Source of the DNA: Rotaria sordida
Taxonomy: Eukaryota; Rotifera; Eurotatoria; Philodinida; Philodinidae
NCBI GenBank assembly: GCA_905250125.1
Contig: CAJNOL010000305.1
Coordinates: 63,774-127,773, forward strand
Length of the DNA: 64,000 nt
Direction of reading: 5' to 3'
Shown piece after piece: positions 38,739 through 50,393 of this stretch; within the stretch, counting starts at the first letter, position 1, and the number at the start of each line of letters is the position of its first letter. The notes beneath the pieces are model-generated. The model did no database searches and was not told the origin of the DNA. It was given only the letters and a program-made list of their open reading frames with translations. Made by a program: the position numbers and the translations under genes.

Positions 38739-40611
38739 ATGGCTTCATCAGTTGATGCCATTCATTCAAATGAATCATCACAAAAACTATGCCGGTTTGT
38801 TTTTATTTTGAATATTCGTTCAATCTAAAAATTTTTCGTTTAGATATTTTCTTTCAAATGGATGTCGTTATGGCGATAAATGTTTCTATTCACATGATCG
38901 ATCAAATAATCAAGTAAATAATATTTGTCGATATTATTTACGAGGTAAATGTATCTATGGTGATCGATGCAGGTATAATCTAATCTATCGAATTATTATT
39001 ATTACTTTTTTTTTTCATTATAATATTCTTTTCTTATTAAGATATGAACATATACAACCAAAATCACAAGTAACTCATTATTCTAATGAACCAACAATAA
39101 CAAATTCGTTTCAACAAGATTTAAATAATAATCAATCTCAGCCTTTTACTAACATTGATAATGAAGGTAATATATATTTGTTATAAATAAAATATATAGA
39201 AAACTAAACTCAAAACATATTTAATCTTATTATAACTATTTTGACTTAAATTCATCAATCATTTATTCGAAGACAATTAAACTATAATTTGATTCTTCGA
39301 TTAACTGATACTCTATTTTTTGTTTACCTTGTTGCTTACATTCATTATTATAAAACATAATGAGAGTTCCAAGAAAATTTAGTATATATTGAAATATGAT
39401 TCTAAACGAAATTATAAAATAAACATTTTCAGTACATAAGTTTTATTTTAGAATCAATAAGTAATGAAAAACTTTCTTGTGATGAATCAATTTCTGTTGA
39501 AGAAAACGATGTATATTCTCCTAATTTTACTCTTCAATCTTTATGTCCATATGCTGAAAAAGATGGTTATTGTGAAGCATCAGAAACTGGACGTTATTGT
39601 CCATATATTCATGGTGATTTATGTGATCTTTGTGAAATGCCAGTATTACATCCAATAAATGAAAAACAACGTGAACAACATCGAGTTGTAAGAATAGCTA
39701 ATTTAATTTTTTTTTTTTTTTTCTAATTTTAACAAAAATATTTATTTATTAAAGGAATGTTTAAGAAAACATGAAGCTGATTGTGAAGAAGCATTTGCAA
39801 TACAACGTAGTCAAGATAAAAAATGTGGAGTTTGTCTTGAAACAGTATGGGATCGTGATGGTGATAAACGTTTTGGTATATTAGAAAATTGTGATCATAT
39901 TTTTTGTTTGGAATGTATAAGAAAATGGCGTTCATCATCAAATTATGAACATAAAATTGTTAAAGCTTGGTAAAAAGATAAAAAAAACGAATTTTTTTTT
40001 TTTATAAATTATAAAAGTAATAAATTTATTTTCTATTTTTAGTCCAGAATGTCGAATAAAATCTGATTTTATTACACCGACAAAATATTGGCCAGAAAAT
40101 GATCAAGCAAAAAAAAATTTAATTCAAATTTATAAAGAAAACCTTCAGTAAATGAGAAAGAAAAAATAAAAATAAAATTAAATATAATCAAAAATTCTTC
40201 TTTGTTTGTTTTTTTTTTCTTATAGAAAAATTCATTGTAAATTTTTTAAACGTGGTGATGGTTTATGTCCATTTGGATCAAAATGTTTTTATTTACATGT
40301 TGATAAACAAGGACAACATGTTCAATTAGATCCACCACGTCGTCGTCAACGTTTCAATATTCATGGAGATTTAGAAAATTTTTCTGATGTTCTTATGTTA
40401 TCGATTTTTTCACCATTTAGTGTTGGAAGAGTTTTTGATGAGTATATTAAAAGTTTTTATTTGATTATAAAAGAAAAAAAATTTATTTTGTTTTTGTTTT
40501 TTTTTGTTTTTAAGATTTGATTTATTATTTGATGATGATGATGATATTGAATCATTTGGATCTTATTTAACAGATGATGATGATTTTCGTTTTGCTTATG
40601 AACATGATTAA
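38739..40611 (+). CDS. MKRN: Makorin-type RING E3 ubiquitin ligase
   Basis: RNA-binding ubiquitin ligase of the makorin family. Eight exons: 38739-38794, 38844-38972, 39042-39166, 39452-39687, 39755-39969, 40043-40147, 40226-40441, 40515-40611 (1179 nt, 392 residues). Domain order is canonical: CCCH fingers CRYFLSNGCRYGDKCFYSH and CRYYLRGKCIYGDRCRYEH; the CCCH-plus-makorin Cys/His stretch CPYAEKDGYC ... CDLCEMPVLHP; a C3HC4 RING (CGVCLETVWDRDGDKRFG, CDHIFCLECIRKW, CPECR); and a C-terminal CCCH, CKFFKRGDGLCPFGSKCFYLH. An acidic tail (LLFDDDDDIESFG, TDDDDF) ends the protein. It is slightly shorter than vertebrate MKRN1/2 (416-482 residues), and I cannot decide between those paralogues. Confidence 0.95.
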
Positions 40612-40933
40612 TAATGTAGAATTTCGATTGTCATATTAAAATTTATTTAATATTTAACTAAGACAATTTATGAAATATTATCATTATTTTACTCAAGTAT
40701 ATATATATATAGTCGATTTTTATGCAAATGTTTTTAAATAACATTCGTATATGTATGTTTGTGTGCTATGTCAGCTTTAACAACAGTATGTAGTAGCGGA
40801 TGTATGTTCTTTTTCATTTTTCTTTTTGTAAATTAAATAAGAAATTATTGATATTTGGAATTATTTCAGTTTTGTTTATCTTAATAGACATAATGAATAT
40901 ACGATTTTTGTTTTTTTTTAAATTGAAAATATA
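40612..40933. other. Makorin 3' flank
   Basis: Short AT-rich stretch with a (TA)n run near 40698-40712. It ends at the TA dinucleotide where the next element inserted. Confidence 0.5.
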
Positions 40934-41890
40934 CAGTGGCGGCAAAAATTATTCGTACGATTTCTTTTTTGATCAAAGATAGTCAAAATATAGACTTTCT
41001 AAGATTTGATCGGGATGAAAATAATCATCATGTCATCTAGTATTTACAGTAGAAAAATGAACGTTATTGATTGAGTTTGTGCTTAATATGAGATTAATCT
41101 TTGAAAGTTATGCATGTTTTTAACGCAAAAATTATTCGTACGATTTTGATAATGATGACATTTTTCATTGTTCTTGATTTCAAAGTATTTAATTATAAAG
41201 TCATTGGATATAGAAAAGAACGAGTGACACGTCCATAGTCTATTTCTGTGGAACTTACGTATGAAATATGTGATTATACCTTTTGTTCGAGGTTAAAGGC
41301 TTCCTGTCACTTACAGACAAGAGTAAAGTACAAGGGTATACACAATTGCAATATGTGACGCATGGAGAAACTTGATAGTGCAGTCTTATGAAACCAAAAT
41401 ATGGAACTGACGTATTCTTTATGAGCTTAGAAATAATTTTGCATATGGATTTTTATATAATGACGTACAGTATTAATAAAAATTGAAATAATTGCCATGA
41501 AATGGGATTATGGTTTTTACTAGGTACCTGGGTGTAAATCAAAGATATAACTATATATTTCATACGTAAGTTCCACAGAAATAGACTACGAACGTGTCAC
41601 TCGTTCTTTTCTGTATCCAATGACTTTATAATTAAATACTTTGAAATCAAGAACGATGAAAAATGTCATCATCATCGAAATCGTACGAATAATTTTTGCG
41701 TTAAAAACATGCATAACTTTCAAAGATTAATCTCATATTAAGCACAAACTCGATCAATAACATTCATTTTTCTACTGTAAATACTAGATGACATGATGAT
41801 TATTTTCATCCCGATCAAATCTTAGAAAGTCTATATTTTGACTATCTTTGATCAAAAAAGAAATCGTACGAATAATTTTTGCCGCCACTG
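40934..41890. mobile_element. Non-autonomous Tc1/mariner element with IR/DR-type ends
   Basis: 957 bp bounded by CAGTGGCGGCAAAAATTATT and its reverse complement and flanked by TA on both sides (40932-40933, 41891-41892), the Tc1/mariner target duplication. The arms are about 345 bp each and differ at only a handful of positions. Inside each arm a second copy of the outer sequence recurs: GCAAAAATTATTCGTACGAT at about 41125 on the left and its mirror at about 41681-41699 on the right. Two direct repeats per inverted repeat is the IR/DR arrangement of some Tc1 elements. The centre (about 41285-41540) has no transposase. The high arm identity suggests fairly recent movement. Confidence 0.9.
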
Positions 41891-41892
41891 TA

Positions 41893-44800
41893 TTTGTTTC
41901 TTAGGAGTCAATATGAAAATTTTAGTTATTTTGTTTTCTTTTTGAAAATAAGTTTGATCTTGTTTAATTTCTTTTTACAAAAGTTTTTAGAAAAATAGTG
42001 CGATAGTTTGGAAAGAATTAATTGAAATCAGAATTTTGTGTTTATTCAGAAATGACTCTATTGAAAGCAAAAGATCGTATTGATTGAAAATCCACTTGAT
42101 TTAATACATGAAAGCATGTTTTGTTATTGGTCAAATTTTCCAGAGAAAAATTCGTTTTACATAATCTGTTATTTATTTTTGTGAAAGACAATCTAAAACG
42201 AGTGATGAAGTATATAGGGTAGAAATTTACATTCCCACAGGCTATGACAGACATTGTTGATATACGATTATAGATCGTATATTCATGATAGTTCGTTATG
42301 ATAAATTTTATAGAGAGTTTCGAATACATAGTTAATTGTTGATAATCATCGATAAATCAATTTAATTCTTTACCTTCGAATGTCCAATAGAGAATTTTAT
42401 GAACTATCACTTGCGAAAAATTAAATATTATTTTGTTTCATTGCCATGTTTCTGCAAAACATAAGATACAAAATCGATAAGTTTGAAAAAAATAACATTT
42501 TCCTTAGAAATCTTTTCTACTTACGGACAAAATACATCGTGAAAACATGTTATCTGATATATATCGACAAGTATGTTTACTAGAGAATCAAATACATTTC
42601 ACAAATTTTCTCATAGATTGACAGATAAAAGATGCTAAACAATTAAATAGATCTTGCAATGTTCATTGGAATGTAAAAAGAAGAATGATATAAATCTTGC
42701 ATATTTTTTTTGTACATCTAATTACATTAGAAGTCGAACAATACGCTGTCCCAGGATGAATTGCACTAAATCTTGATGCTTTTTCCTTTTACTTCATAAG
42801 CATAAAGAGTTTTCTTTATATGCTAAAGGATAGAGAATTTCAAATTGTGCAAAACTGTCAATTTTGCTTTTTCGAAATAAATTTAATCTTATCGGTGCCA
42901 AATTTAAAAGATTCATATCCACTTAGCCATTCAACTGCAATCTCCTATCCTCTATTGATACTTATTGATTTTTCTAACGCTGACGTTAAAAGTAAATTAA
43001 TTGAGGAGATCCCCTCAAAAATCTAACTTCTACGGAGTACATGATGTATGGATGAAACTTTCCATAGACGTTCACCTCATGGAAATACATTAATAAAAAA
43101 AATTTCACGTCTCTATATCTTACCGTTCAGGAGATTTCTAGAAACCAAGTTGCAAAACAGGGCTTTTATGCGAACAAATTTTTCGTCAAAATATCTTAAT
43201 CTGCAGAGCTTGGGTTGTTTTCATTTGAAAGAGAACTCCTTACTGTTTTGGATGAGTGAAAGGATTTTTTTCTAAATTTTACTCTATTTCATTTTCCTGA
43301 TCATTAAAATTTCAAACATCTGGAATGTCTAGTCATGGTTTTCTGGAAAACTCAGAACCTATCTAGCATTGAAGATTAAGTATAGAATTCCTTTCATTCA
43401 TCTAGAGGACTACGTAATATCTATCAATTAAAAAAACCACAGCTCTTTAGAAGGAAGTGTATTGAGAAAAAATTTGCCCGCAGTTTGATCATCACCGAAA
43501 AACACCCAATTTTAAGAAAAACATAAGAGAAGTTTCTTTTATATAGTCTTTCTACTATTACTTAAAATGGAGTTGAAGCATAAATATATTACATGTCAAT
43601 CGAAGCACTTGTGTATGTACATTAGATTGCCTTCTTGTACGAGATACATCGCAATAGATTATATTACGATTGCCTTTATATCTGTTATGCCATTCAACAA
43701 TATAATAAAGATAGAAGAATAACAAATTAATTTTTTTCAATTCGCTTGTGGCTTCACAATTTTTTTAACGATTGATGATGATGGTTAGCTTTTACTAGTA
43801 ACTCATAAAAAATATGGTATTTTATTTTATATAAAACAACTATTTTGAGGGTGTGAATGTGGGTGAAGAAAAGATCTACACCAATACTCTCATGTTATTG
43901 TAGAATTCAAAAAAGTGTTTCTAAAATTCACAATATTTGATTACCTTTGATAAATATTTGTTCACGTTTGAGATCTAACTCGGGAAAAAAAATTTACTGA
44001 TTGCTCCAGGCATCATTATTTATCCAAATAGTTTCAAAGATCATTCATAAAACCACTCAAAACCTTCAAGAATTAAAACTATTTTTATAAATTCGTACAC
44101 TAGGCAACTCAGACAACGTGCTCATATGTTTATCTCAAAAATCATTTTTTTGATGAAAATCGAGTTTTCTGAATGGAAGGAGAACCTTAATACCAATAGA
44201 TAGAGAATTTTATGCTCTGTACCTCTACGACCTTTTAAAGGTTTCTGAGGATGGCGTTTAAGAGAAAAACACTTAGAACTAAGAACTATCCGTAATTTTC
44301 AGTACACTTTGAAAAATCATGTTTTCAAAGGCTAGACGTGCTCTATGAAAGATTTATTTTTATGCTTTTGGATGTCCGATAGAGCCCATCGAGCTGATGA
44401 AGAATATCACCTTTTTATCGACCCAGATGGAAAAATCTGACGAACATCGTACAAGTTCTTACCGATAATTGGATGTTGTAAAATTTATACTGTATGATCT
44501 TATGAAACCGTAAAATATCTTATTTTAAGATTTAGTATGCTTCTTACTGTAAGATGCTAATGTAAATCTTACACGATTCTTACTATAAGATTCTTGCAAA
44601 ATCTGAGGATCCGAATCTTATAAGGTTTTGTAAGATCATATTTTTAGGTTTTTCTAATGCTATTAATCTCTATAATCATAGTTTTATGTATTTTAAATAA
44701 ATATTCAATAGATTGAAAACAGTCTAATTTAAACATCACGTTCTTTCGAATTAAAAAAAAGATTTTTTTGTACAGCATTTACGATCTATAAGTCTCCAAC

Positions 44801-46536
44801 GTAGAGGACTCATAATTCAATCATAATTACAATAGACTATATGAAGAAGGATGAACTGTTATAAATTGATTTTAAGTTTTAATTGGTTTAAGAAGAATGT
44901 ATATTGTATTATTTTTCAGAATAGAGGTAAAAATGCTTCCATATTCATTTATAATACTAAATTAATTCAGTTCTATGTTTTAGACATTAAACAATCTTAT
45001 CAAACTTAATTAATTCTTTTTGTATTTTGTCGATTATTATTCTTAATTTTTTTTTTGATTTATTTTAATTCAAATTAATGATATAAGCTTTTTTTAAAAT
45101 CTAGTTTAAATGATGTGAAACAAAACTAATTCCATTTATTATAAATATTATAATTTAGTTCAGTTGATTAAAATTAGTCTAAAAGGATCATATATTTACA
45201 ACAAATATAAAATGAAATGAATTGAATTGAATGGAATTATATTACTTTTATTTTTATTTTAATTAAAATAAATTTAATCTAATAAAACTATTGTGTTTAT
45301 TTTATTTTAAAAAAAATGATTTAATCTGTTAGCATCGTTTTAGTTATAGTATCATGAAGTGAATTATTCTTAACATAGTTCATTTTGTTTTCATTAAAGT
45401 AAAGTCAAGGCTATTAGAGTTATTTATTTACGATTAAAATAATACGTGACAATTTAATTTAGAAATAGGTTTCTTTTTTATTTAAATTATACTTATTTCT
45501 TCATTTTAGGCCAGTTTTCACGATTGAATTACATCGCAGTAACTAGTTGTATAATTGCAATTATTTTTTTATTTTTTTATTTCAGCTCATATCAATGACG
45601 TATTTAATATAAGTAAATCTTTTTTTGATTGAAATTATTATTTTTTATTTGGATCATTCAGTCGGTTAAACTCAAAAGAAATTTTTTTTTCTATAATTTT
45701 GTGTTTTACTTATGCATTACAAGTGAATATTTATGTCTTTTTTGTTTTTTTTTGTAATTTTTATAAATAAATATATATACGGGTTACTATAGATCAAATA
45801 CAATGTTGAAAACCTCAAGCATTATAGAAGTCAGAAATGGGTCAAATCAGCTATACAATGCTCTATGAAGCTCTGGAAAATCATGCATGAATTATTTAAG
45901 ATCTTGCACTATCAGACGTAAAGATCGTACAGGACGATATTATCAGAAATATCCACCCAGGTCAAAAAATCTGACATTAAATCTTGTACGATCATATGAA
46001 ATCGTACAAAAAATCGTGGTCTCAAAAATCTTACATCAATTTTTACTGTAAGATTCTTGTCAGATCCTACCGTCGCATTAGATTCTCTATAATCTTATAG
46101 TAAGATCTGGTAGGGCAACAAGATCTGTCAAGAATCTTACAGTGCAATTTAATGTAAGATTTCTGAGATCACGATTTTTTGTACGATTTCACCTGATCTT
46201 ACCCGATCTGATGTCTGATTTTTTGACCTGGGTGGTGGCTTTTTGATTGTCATATGAAATTGTACAAGATCGTATACGATTTTCATACGATCTTGTGTGA
46301 TCATGTAAAATTATACAGTATGTTTCTATATGATCTTGAAAGAATCATACAAGATCTTATAGTCGGATTGTTTCATCTGGGCTACTATCATCATATGTTG
46401 TATTATTAGCATTGTCGACCATTTCATCATCTTAATAAGAAAACAACTTTTTATCTAATCATTTCTATTCGAATTATCCTCTTGTTTTGACATTAGATTG
46501 AATTCCATAATCTGTCCCTGCTGTTTTTTTTATTTA
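41893..46536. other. Gene-free region with repeat fragments
   Basis: About 4.6 kb with no recognisable exon. A stretch near 43857-43890 (TGTGGGTGAAGA ... ATCTACACC) matches one at 61088-61115. From 44430 to 44640 there are many copies of TCTTAC/GTAAGA words, related to the hairpin element at 45953. Frames at 42042-42329, 42820-43026, 43048-43275 and 43558-43740 are not supported as genes. Confidence 0.55.
45953..46235. mobile_element. 283-bp hairpin element with CCACCCAGGTC ends
   Basis: Ends are CCACCCAGGTCAAAAAATC and its inverse at 46217-46235. Arms of about 130 bp share GAAATCGTACAAAAAATCGTG, AAATCTTACAT and ACTGTAAGATTCTTG blocks in inverted order. Further inverted GATCTTGTA/TACAAGATC words continue on both sides (45890-46385), suggesting a nested or larger relative. 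A diverged copy of the end motif (ACCCAGATGGAAAAATCTGA) occurs at about 44422. Confidence 0.75.
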
Positions 46537-47813
46537 CAGTATCCGCCATAAGTGGACGCGAGCTCTTTTCGTTGTTTAACAGTGATCGTTCTTTGATCTT
46601 TTTGCTTTGTTTGAATGGACTAGTCATACTTATCATCCGATATAAATAAGAACATTTATACTCATTCTGTTATCAATTTATAACTTAATAGAAAATGAAC
46701 CTTTTTTTTTTAAAGGAAAGACGAGAAATTACTTTTCTATAAAGACAGAGCTATTCCTTACATATGTCAAATAGTGATATTTCACGGTATCTATACGAAT
46801 CAGTGAGTAATTGTAAAATGTAGGCTTAAAAGGTATGAAATAGGTGACGACGTATTAGTTGCATAAAATCCGGTCTATACCGGAAAAAAATACGCAACGA
46901 TTCAATTCATGATAGCTCAACATTCAATCGAATCTGTCGGTCAAATTGCATTTAGATTATCATAGAAAGATATAAAAATTAGTAAAACCACATTAAGAAG
47001 AAGATTTAAAGAGATTGGTGTACATTCGATGAAACCGACTTCGAAACCGTTGCTAACAAGTGACGATGTTTTAAAAAAGACTCCAGCAGAATATAAAATT
47101 CGAAGACTGATCCAAGTAAAAATGTCTGAGCATTAATGGAACTCGGAATAAACAAAGAACCGTATATATCAATAAATAATTTTATTGAAAGAATAAAAAA
47201 ACGAATGGAGAAAACTTAGCTAATGAATTTGCTGAAAATTAGGCGATTCTATGGAAAATAGAGTAGCATTAATTGAAATAAAAAGCGATTATATTAATTA
47301 TGAGGTATTAAGGATTTCTTCTTCCTTATGAACTATTATATGTGGATGTTTATTTTTTTTCTCTTTATGTTATGTGTCTGTTTCTTCGGTTCTTCTTGAT
47401 CGTTGAAAATTGTTCATCCGTTTCCTTTCATTATATACTCTACATTCATTTCTATTCTCTCTCGGTCAATAAACATTGATATTGACCTTGATCTTTTTTT
47501 TATTCTTTTGCGCATTAACTTTTCTATTGCATATTATAATATGTGATACGCTTATCATCATATATACATATATATTCCTTGTTCTATTTGAAAAGGACGG
47601 TTATTGTTCGCATTCACTTCTTCTAGATTCTTCCATTCTTTCGCGCTTTCATTCTTCAGCATTGAAATCAAAATTGAACTTACGTTCAACAAAAAATACA
47701 AAATTTACATGAAAATGATGCACATATAATGCAGATTTCATAAATAAACTATAACCAAATAACTCCTTTGTCTTGTTCATTTTTTCAATCGTGGCCACTT
47801 ATGGCGGGTACTG
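46537..47813 (+). mobile_element. Tc1/mariner element, inactive
   Basis: 1277 bp between TA dinucleotides, with ends CAGTATCCGCCATAAGTGG (46537) and the inverse of CAGTACCCGCCATAAGTGG (to 47813). Length and CAGT-type ends suit a Tc1-family transposon. Its internal coding sequence is broken (next entry). Unrelated in sequence to the CAGTGGCGGC element at 40934. Confidence 0.85.
46900..47330 (+). pseudogene. Tc1-type transposase relic
   Basis: Conceptual reading gives an N-terminal helix-turn-helix region (ESVGQIA ... ISKTTLRRRFKEIGVHSMKP, TSKPLL, KIRRLIQVKMSEH) typical of Tc1-like transposases, interrupted by stops. Next comes a jump to a C-terminal-like tail (MENRVALIEIKSDYINY). The central catalytic DDE part cannot be found, so most of the gene has been deleted as well as point-mutated. 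Confidence 0.75.
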
Positions 47814-47865
47814 TAATGAACCAATTTATTCAGAATTGAGTGCTAACATAAAAAATAACTAGGAC

Positions 47866-48741
47866 TTACCAGCTAATCATGGTTTTCCAAAAGAAAAATT
47901 TTGATGAAAAGTGTGCAGCACTTTATTCAGCTAATTTTATTAATAATTGGTATGTACAGAGAAAGGAAAAAACAAGAGAATTATTTAAATAAACTTTGTT
48001 TATTTCTTTTGAAATAGTAATTTTACTTTCGCTTATGATAAATTAAATCATTTATATAAAGATGATCTTATTAAACTATCAAGTGAAATATCCATATCAC
48101 TTACCGGACAATTTATTACTTCTAAACAAGCAGCATTTATGAATCCTTCAGTGGTGACTAGATCAGATTCAAGAGCTACAGATAGTTTTTCATTATGTTC
48201 AAGTTGGATGCAAGCAACAATGGTTTTTATATAAGCCATTGAATTTTTTACCATCGTTTAATTTAAGTATATTTACATTCTCAAGTATTACACTTTCGGG
48301 TACCATTGGCATGTTATCATCTAGTGCTGGATTTAATTTTAATACACAAGGTTATGTTTATTTTCCATGAGGTTGTAATAATGAAAGAAAATATTCAATT
48401 CATGTTGCTCTTCATGGATGTAAACAAAGTTTGTTTTCTTTTTCATTTTATTGCTTTTATATAATTTAATTGTTTTTCTTTTCTTAGGTAAATCACTTCT
48501 TAGTAATGTATTTGTTAAAAAAGCAGGTCGTTTGAAAGTTGCTGAATTAAATAATATAATTGTATTATTTCCACAAGTCATTCAATCAACATGAAATCCT
48601 CAAAATCCAAATGGTTGTTTTTGATTGTTGAGGTTATAATTCTGTTAATTATACTAATAAATTAGGTACCCAAATGTTAGGCATCAAGAAAATGATTGAT
48701 GCTGTACAAACTATTAATACTACTTCAGTTTCTAAACGATA
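47866..48741 (+). pseudogene. Broken polyhydroxybutyrate-depolymerase-like esterase (C-terminal half)
   Basis: Reading across frames recovers an extracellular short-chain PHB depolymerase: DLPANHGFP, CAALYSANFINN then CNFTFAYDKLNHLY across a 60-bp-class intron, [21 protein letters not shown], a second intron (about 48430-48487), [45 protein letters not shown] and a TAA at 48739-48741. The family is mainly bacterial and fungal, so horizontal acquisition followed by intron gain is plausible (inference). Damage: the N-terminal half with the nucleophile Ser is absent, there are frameshifts near 48210 and 48615, and three TGA codons (48368, 48592, 48629) stand where Trp is expected. It begins about 50 bp after the Tc1 element ends. 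Confidence 0.8.
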
Positions 48742-49048
48742 AATTTTGAAATTTTGTTAAGTATAAAATTGAAAGATTTATTACGTTTCGAATAAATAAT
48801 CCAAGCCATGTACATTACAAAAATCTTTTATGGAAACGTTGAAATTCTAGACCACTTCGTGAGTGAGATGCACTGAAAATAAATTCTCATATTTCTACTT
48901 GTTATATATCTTATGTTCTTGTTCAATTTAAATTTTCTTTGTTATTACGTTATGTTTCATTAATAATTTCATGAGTATCTATTCGTATCAATGTAATATT
49001 CTTTACTCTCTTGATGTATCATTATCTAATAAACAAACAAAAAGATAC

Positions 49049-49137
49049 TCCCGCGAACCGGAGTCGAACCAGTGACCTAAAGATTACAGTTGTTATACAT
49101 CTACAGTCTTCCGCTCTACCAACTGAGCTATCGCGGG
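49049..49137 (-). tRNA. tRNA-Tyr (GTA) with intron
   Basis: 89 nt including an intron of about 16 nt after position 37. Acceptor CCCGCGA/TTCGCGGG, D-arm TAGCTCAGTTGGTAGAGC, anticodon segment ACTGTAGA, T-arm GGTTCGACTCC. The intron (TGTATAACAACTGTAA) can pair with the anticodon region, as usual for pre-tRNA-Tyr. Confidence 0.93.
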
Positions 49138-50304
49138 ATTGTTATATCTACTTTTAAGAATGAACGACCCAAGGTCAAATATTTAACTGACTTAGATATT
49201 TCAATTAAGTTTTCTCTATTAATTGCCATCAATAAATTAAAAACTATAGATTATAATGACAAAATTATGTGCAATATTTCATTCAAAACCTACACGATCA
49301 TCAATACTAATACAAATAAAGAATAAAATCATAATACCATATATCAATAGTTATGTAAATCCTAATACTTGAATGAGTATGATGGTTGCAACACCATTTG
49401 AATAAACTATTAGATCTACAATAGAAACTGCTGTTTATATACTTTCTAATTGAATTGTATAAAATAATCTATTTTAAATTATAAACTATTTAAATAAAAA
49501 AGTTATTATGTCCTAGAAGATAATTTTACTCCTTCAAATAATAGAATATCATATGTGATCAAATTTTTTTCATTCTATGGATGTATAAGGCAATAACAGC
49601 ATCGTATCTAATCGAAATGTATTTAACTACACCTGTTGCCATTATTTCGTCAGATGGCTCCTTTAAATTATAATACATATACAGTCGATGTGATTCTTCC
49701 ATGAAATCATTTTATATATAGTCAATCAAAATCATCAATATTTCTGGTTGCATATTGTCACATGATTCTAATAAAAATAAAATTGTCTAAATTATGATAT
49801 ACTACAGAATCAATTAAAACGAAAAATCTCTTTTAATAAAAGTATGTGTTTCAATAAAAATAAATATTCGACATATATTAGTTTTTCTAGATAAAATTCA
49901 AAATAATATCAACGAGTTGATAAACCAAACAAATATTATAGTAATATTAGATATCAATAATTCTAAAATTAATTCAATACAACATTTAATTTTAACAATC
50001 AATGAAAAAAAACCTGTTAATCAAGATATGTTAATATAGAGAAAAAAACAAATATATATATATATATTGTTCGTCTTCTCATCGTTATACTCGTTGACTT
50101 GATGCAATATTAGGAAAACAATCCTGAAATATTGAATTATTTTTTTAGATTCAATTCGAATAATTTCCATTAAAATAAAAATTTAATGATAATCAATCAA
50201 TATTAGTTGTATCTATTTATTTTCTTTTACGAACAAAAAAAAATTTAATACCATTATTCATCAATGAAGAATAATTTATTTGAAAGAAAAGAAAAAAAAA
50301 TGAG
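49138..50304. other. Spacer between the two tRNA-Tyr genes
   Basis: About 1.2 kb, AT-rich. Some coding-like scraps occur on the plus strand (for example VAIISSDGSFKL near 49640 and NNINELINQTNIIVILDI near 49900), separated by many stops. They may be a very old pseudogene but no family could be assigned. The frame at 49090-49326 overlaps a tRNA and is rejected. Confidence 0.45.
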
Positions 50305-50393
50305 TCCCGCGAACCGGAGTCGAACCAGTGACCTAAAGATTACAGTTATTATACATCTACAGTCTTCCGCTCTACCAACTGAGCTATCGCGGG
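50305..50393 (-). tRNA. tRNA-Tyr (GTA) with intron, second copy
   Basis: Same orientation and mature sequence as the copy 1.17 kb to the left. The only visible difference is one base in the intron (TGTATAATAACTGTAA). This supports a recent tandem duplication or gene conversion. Confidence 0.93.

Noticed and set aside
48368-48631. Reassignment of TGA to Trp as an explanation for the depolymerase stops
   Set aside because: Every intact gene in the window uses TGG for Trp, and one (the Cys-rich gene) ends at TGA. The relic also has frameshifts and a missing N-terminus.
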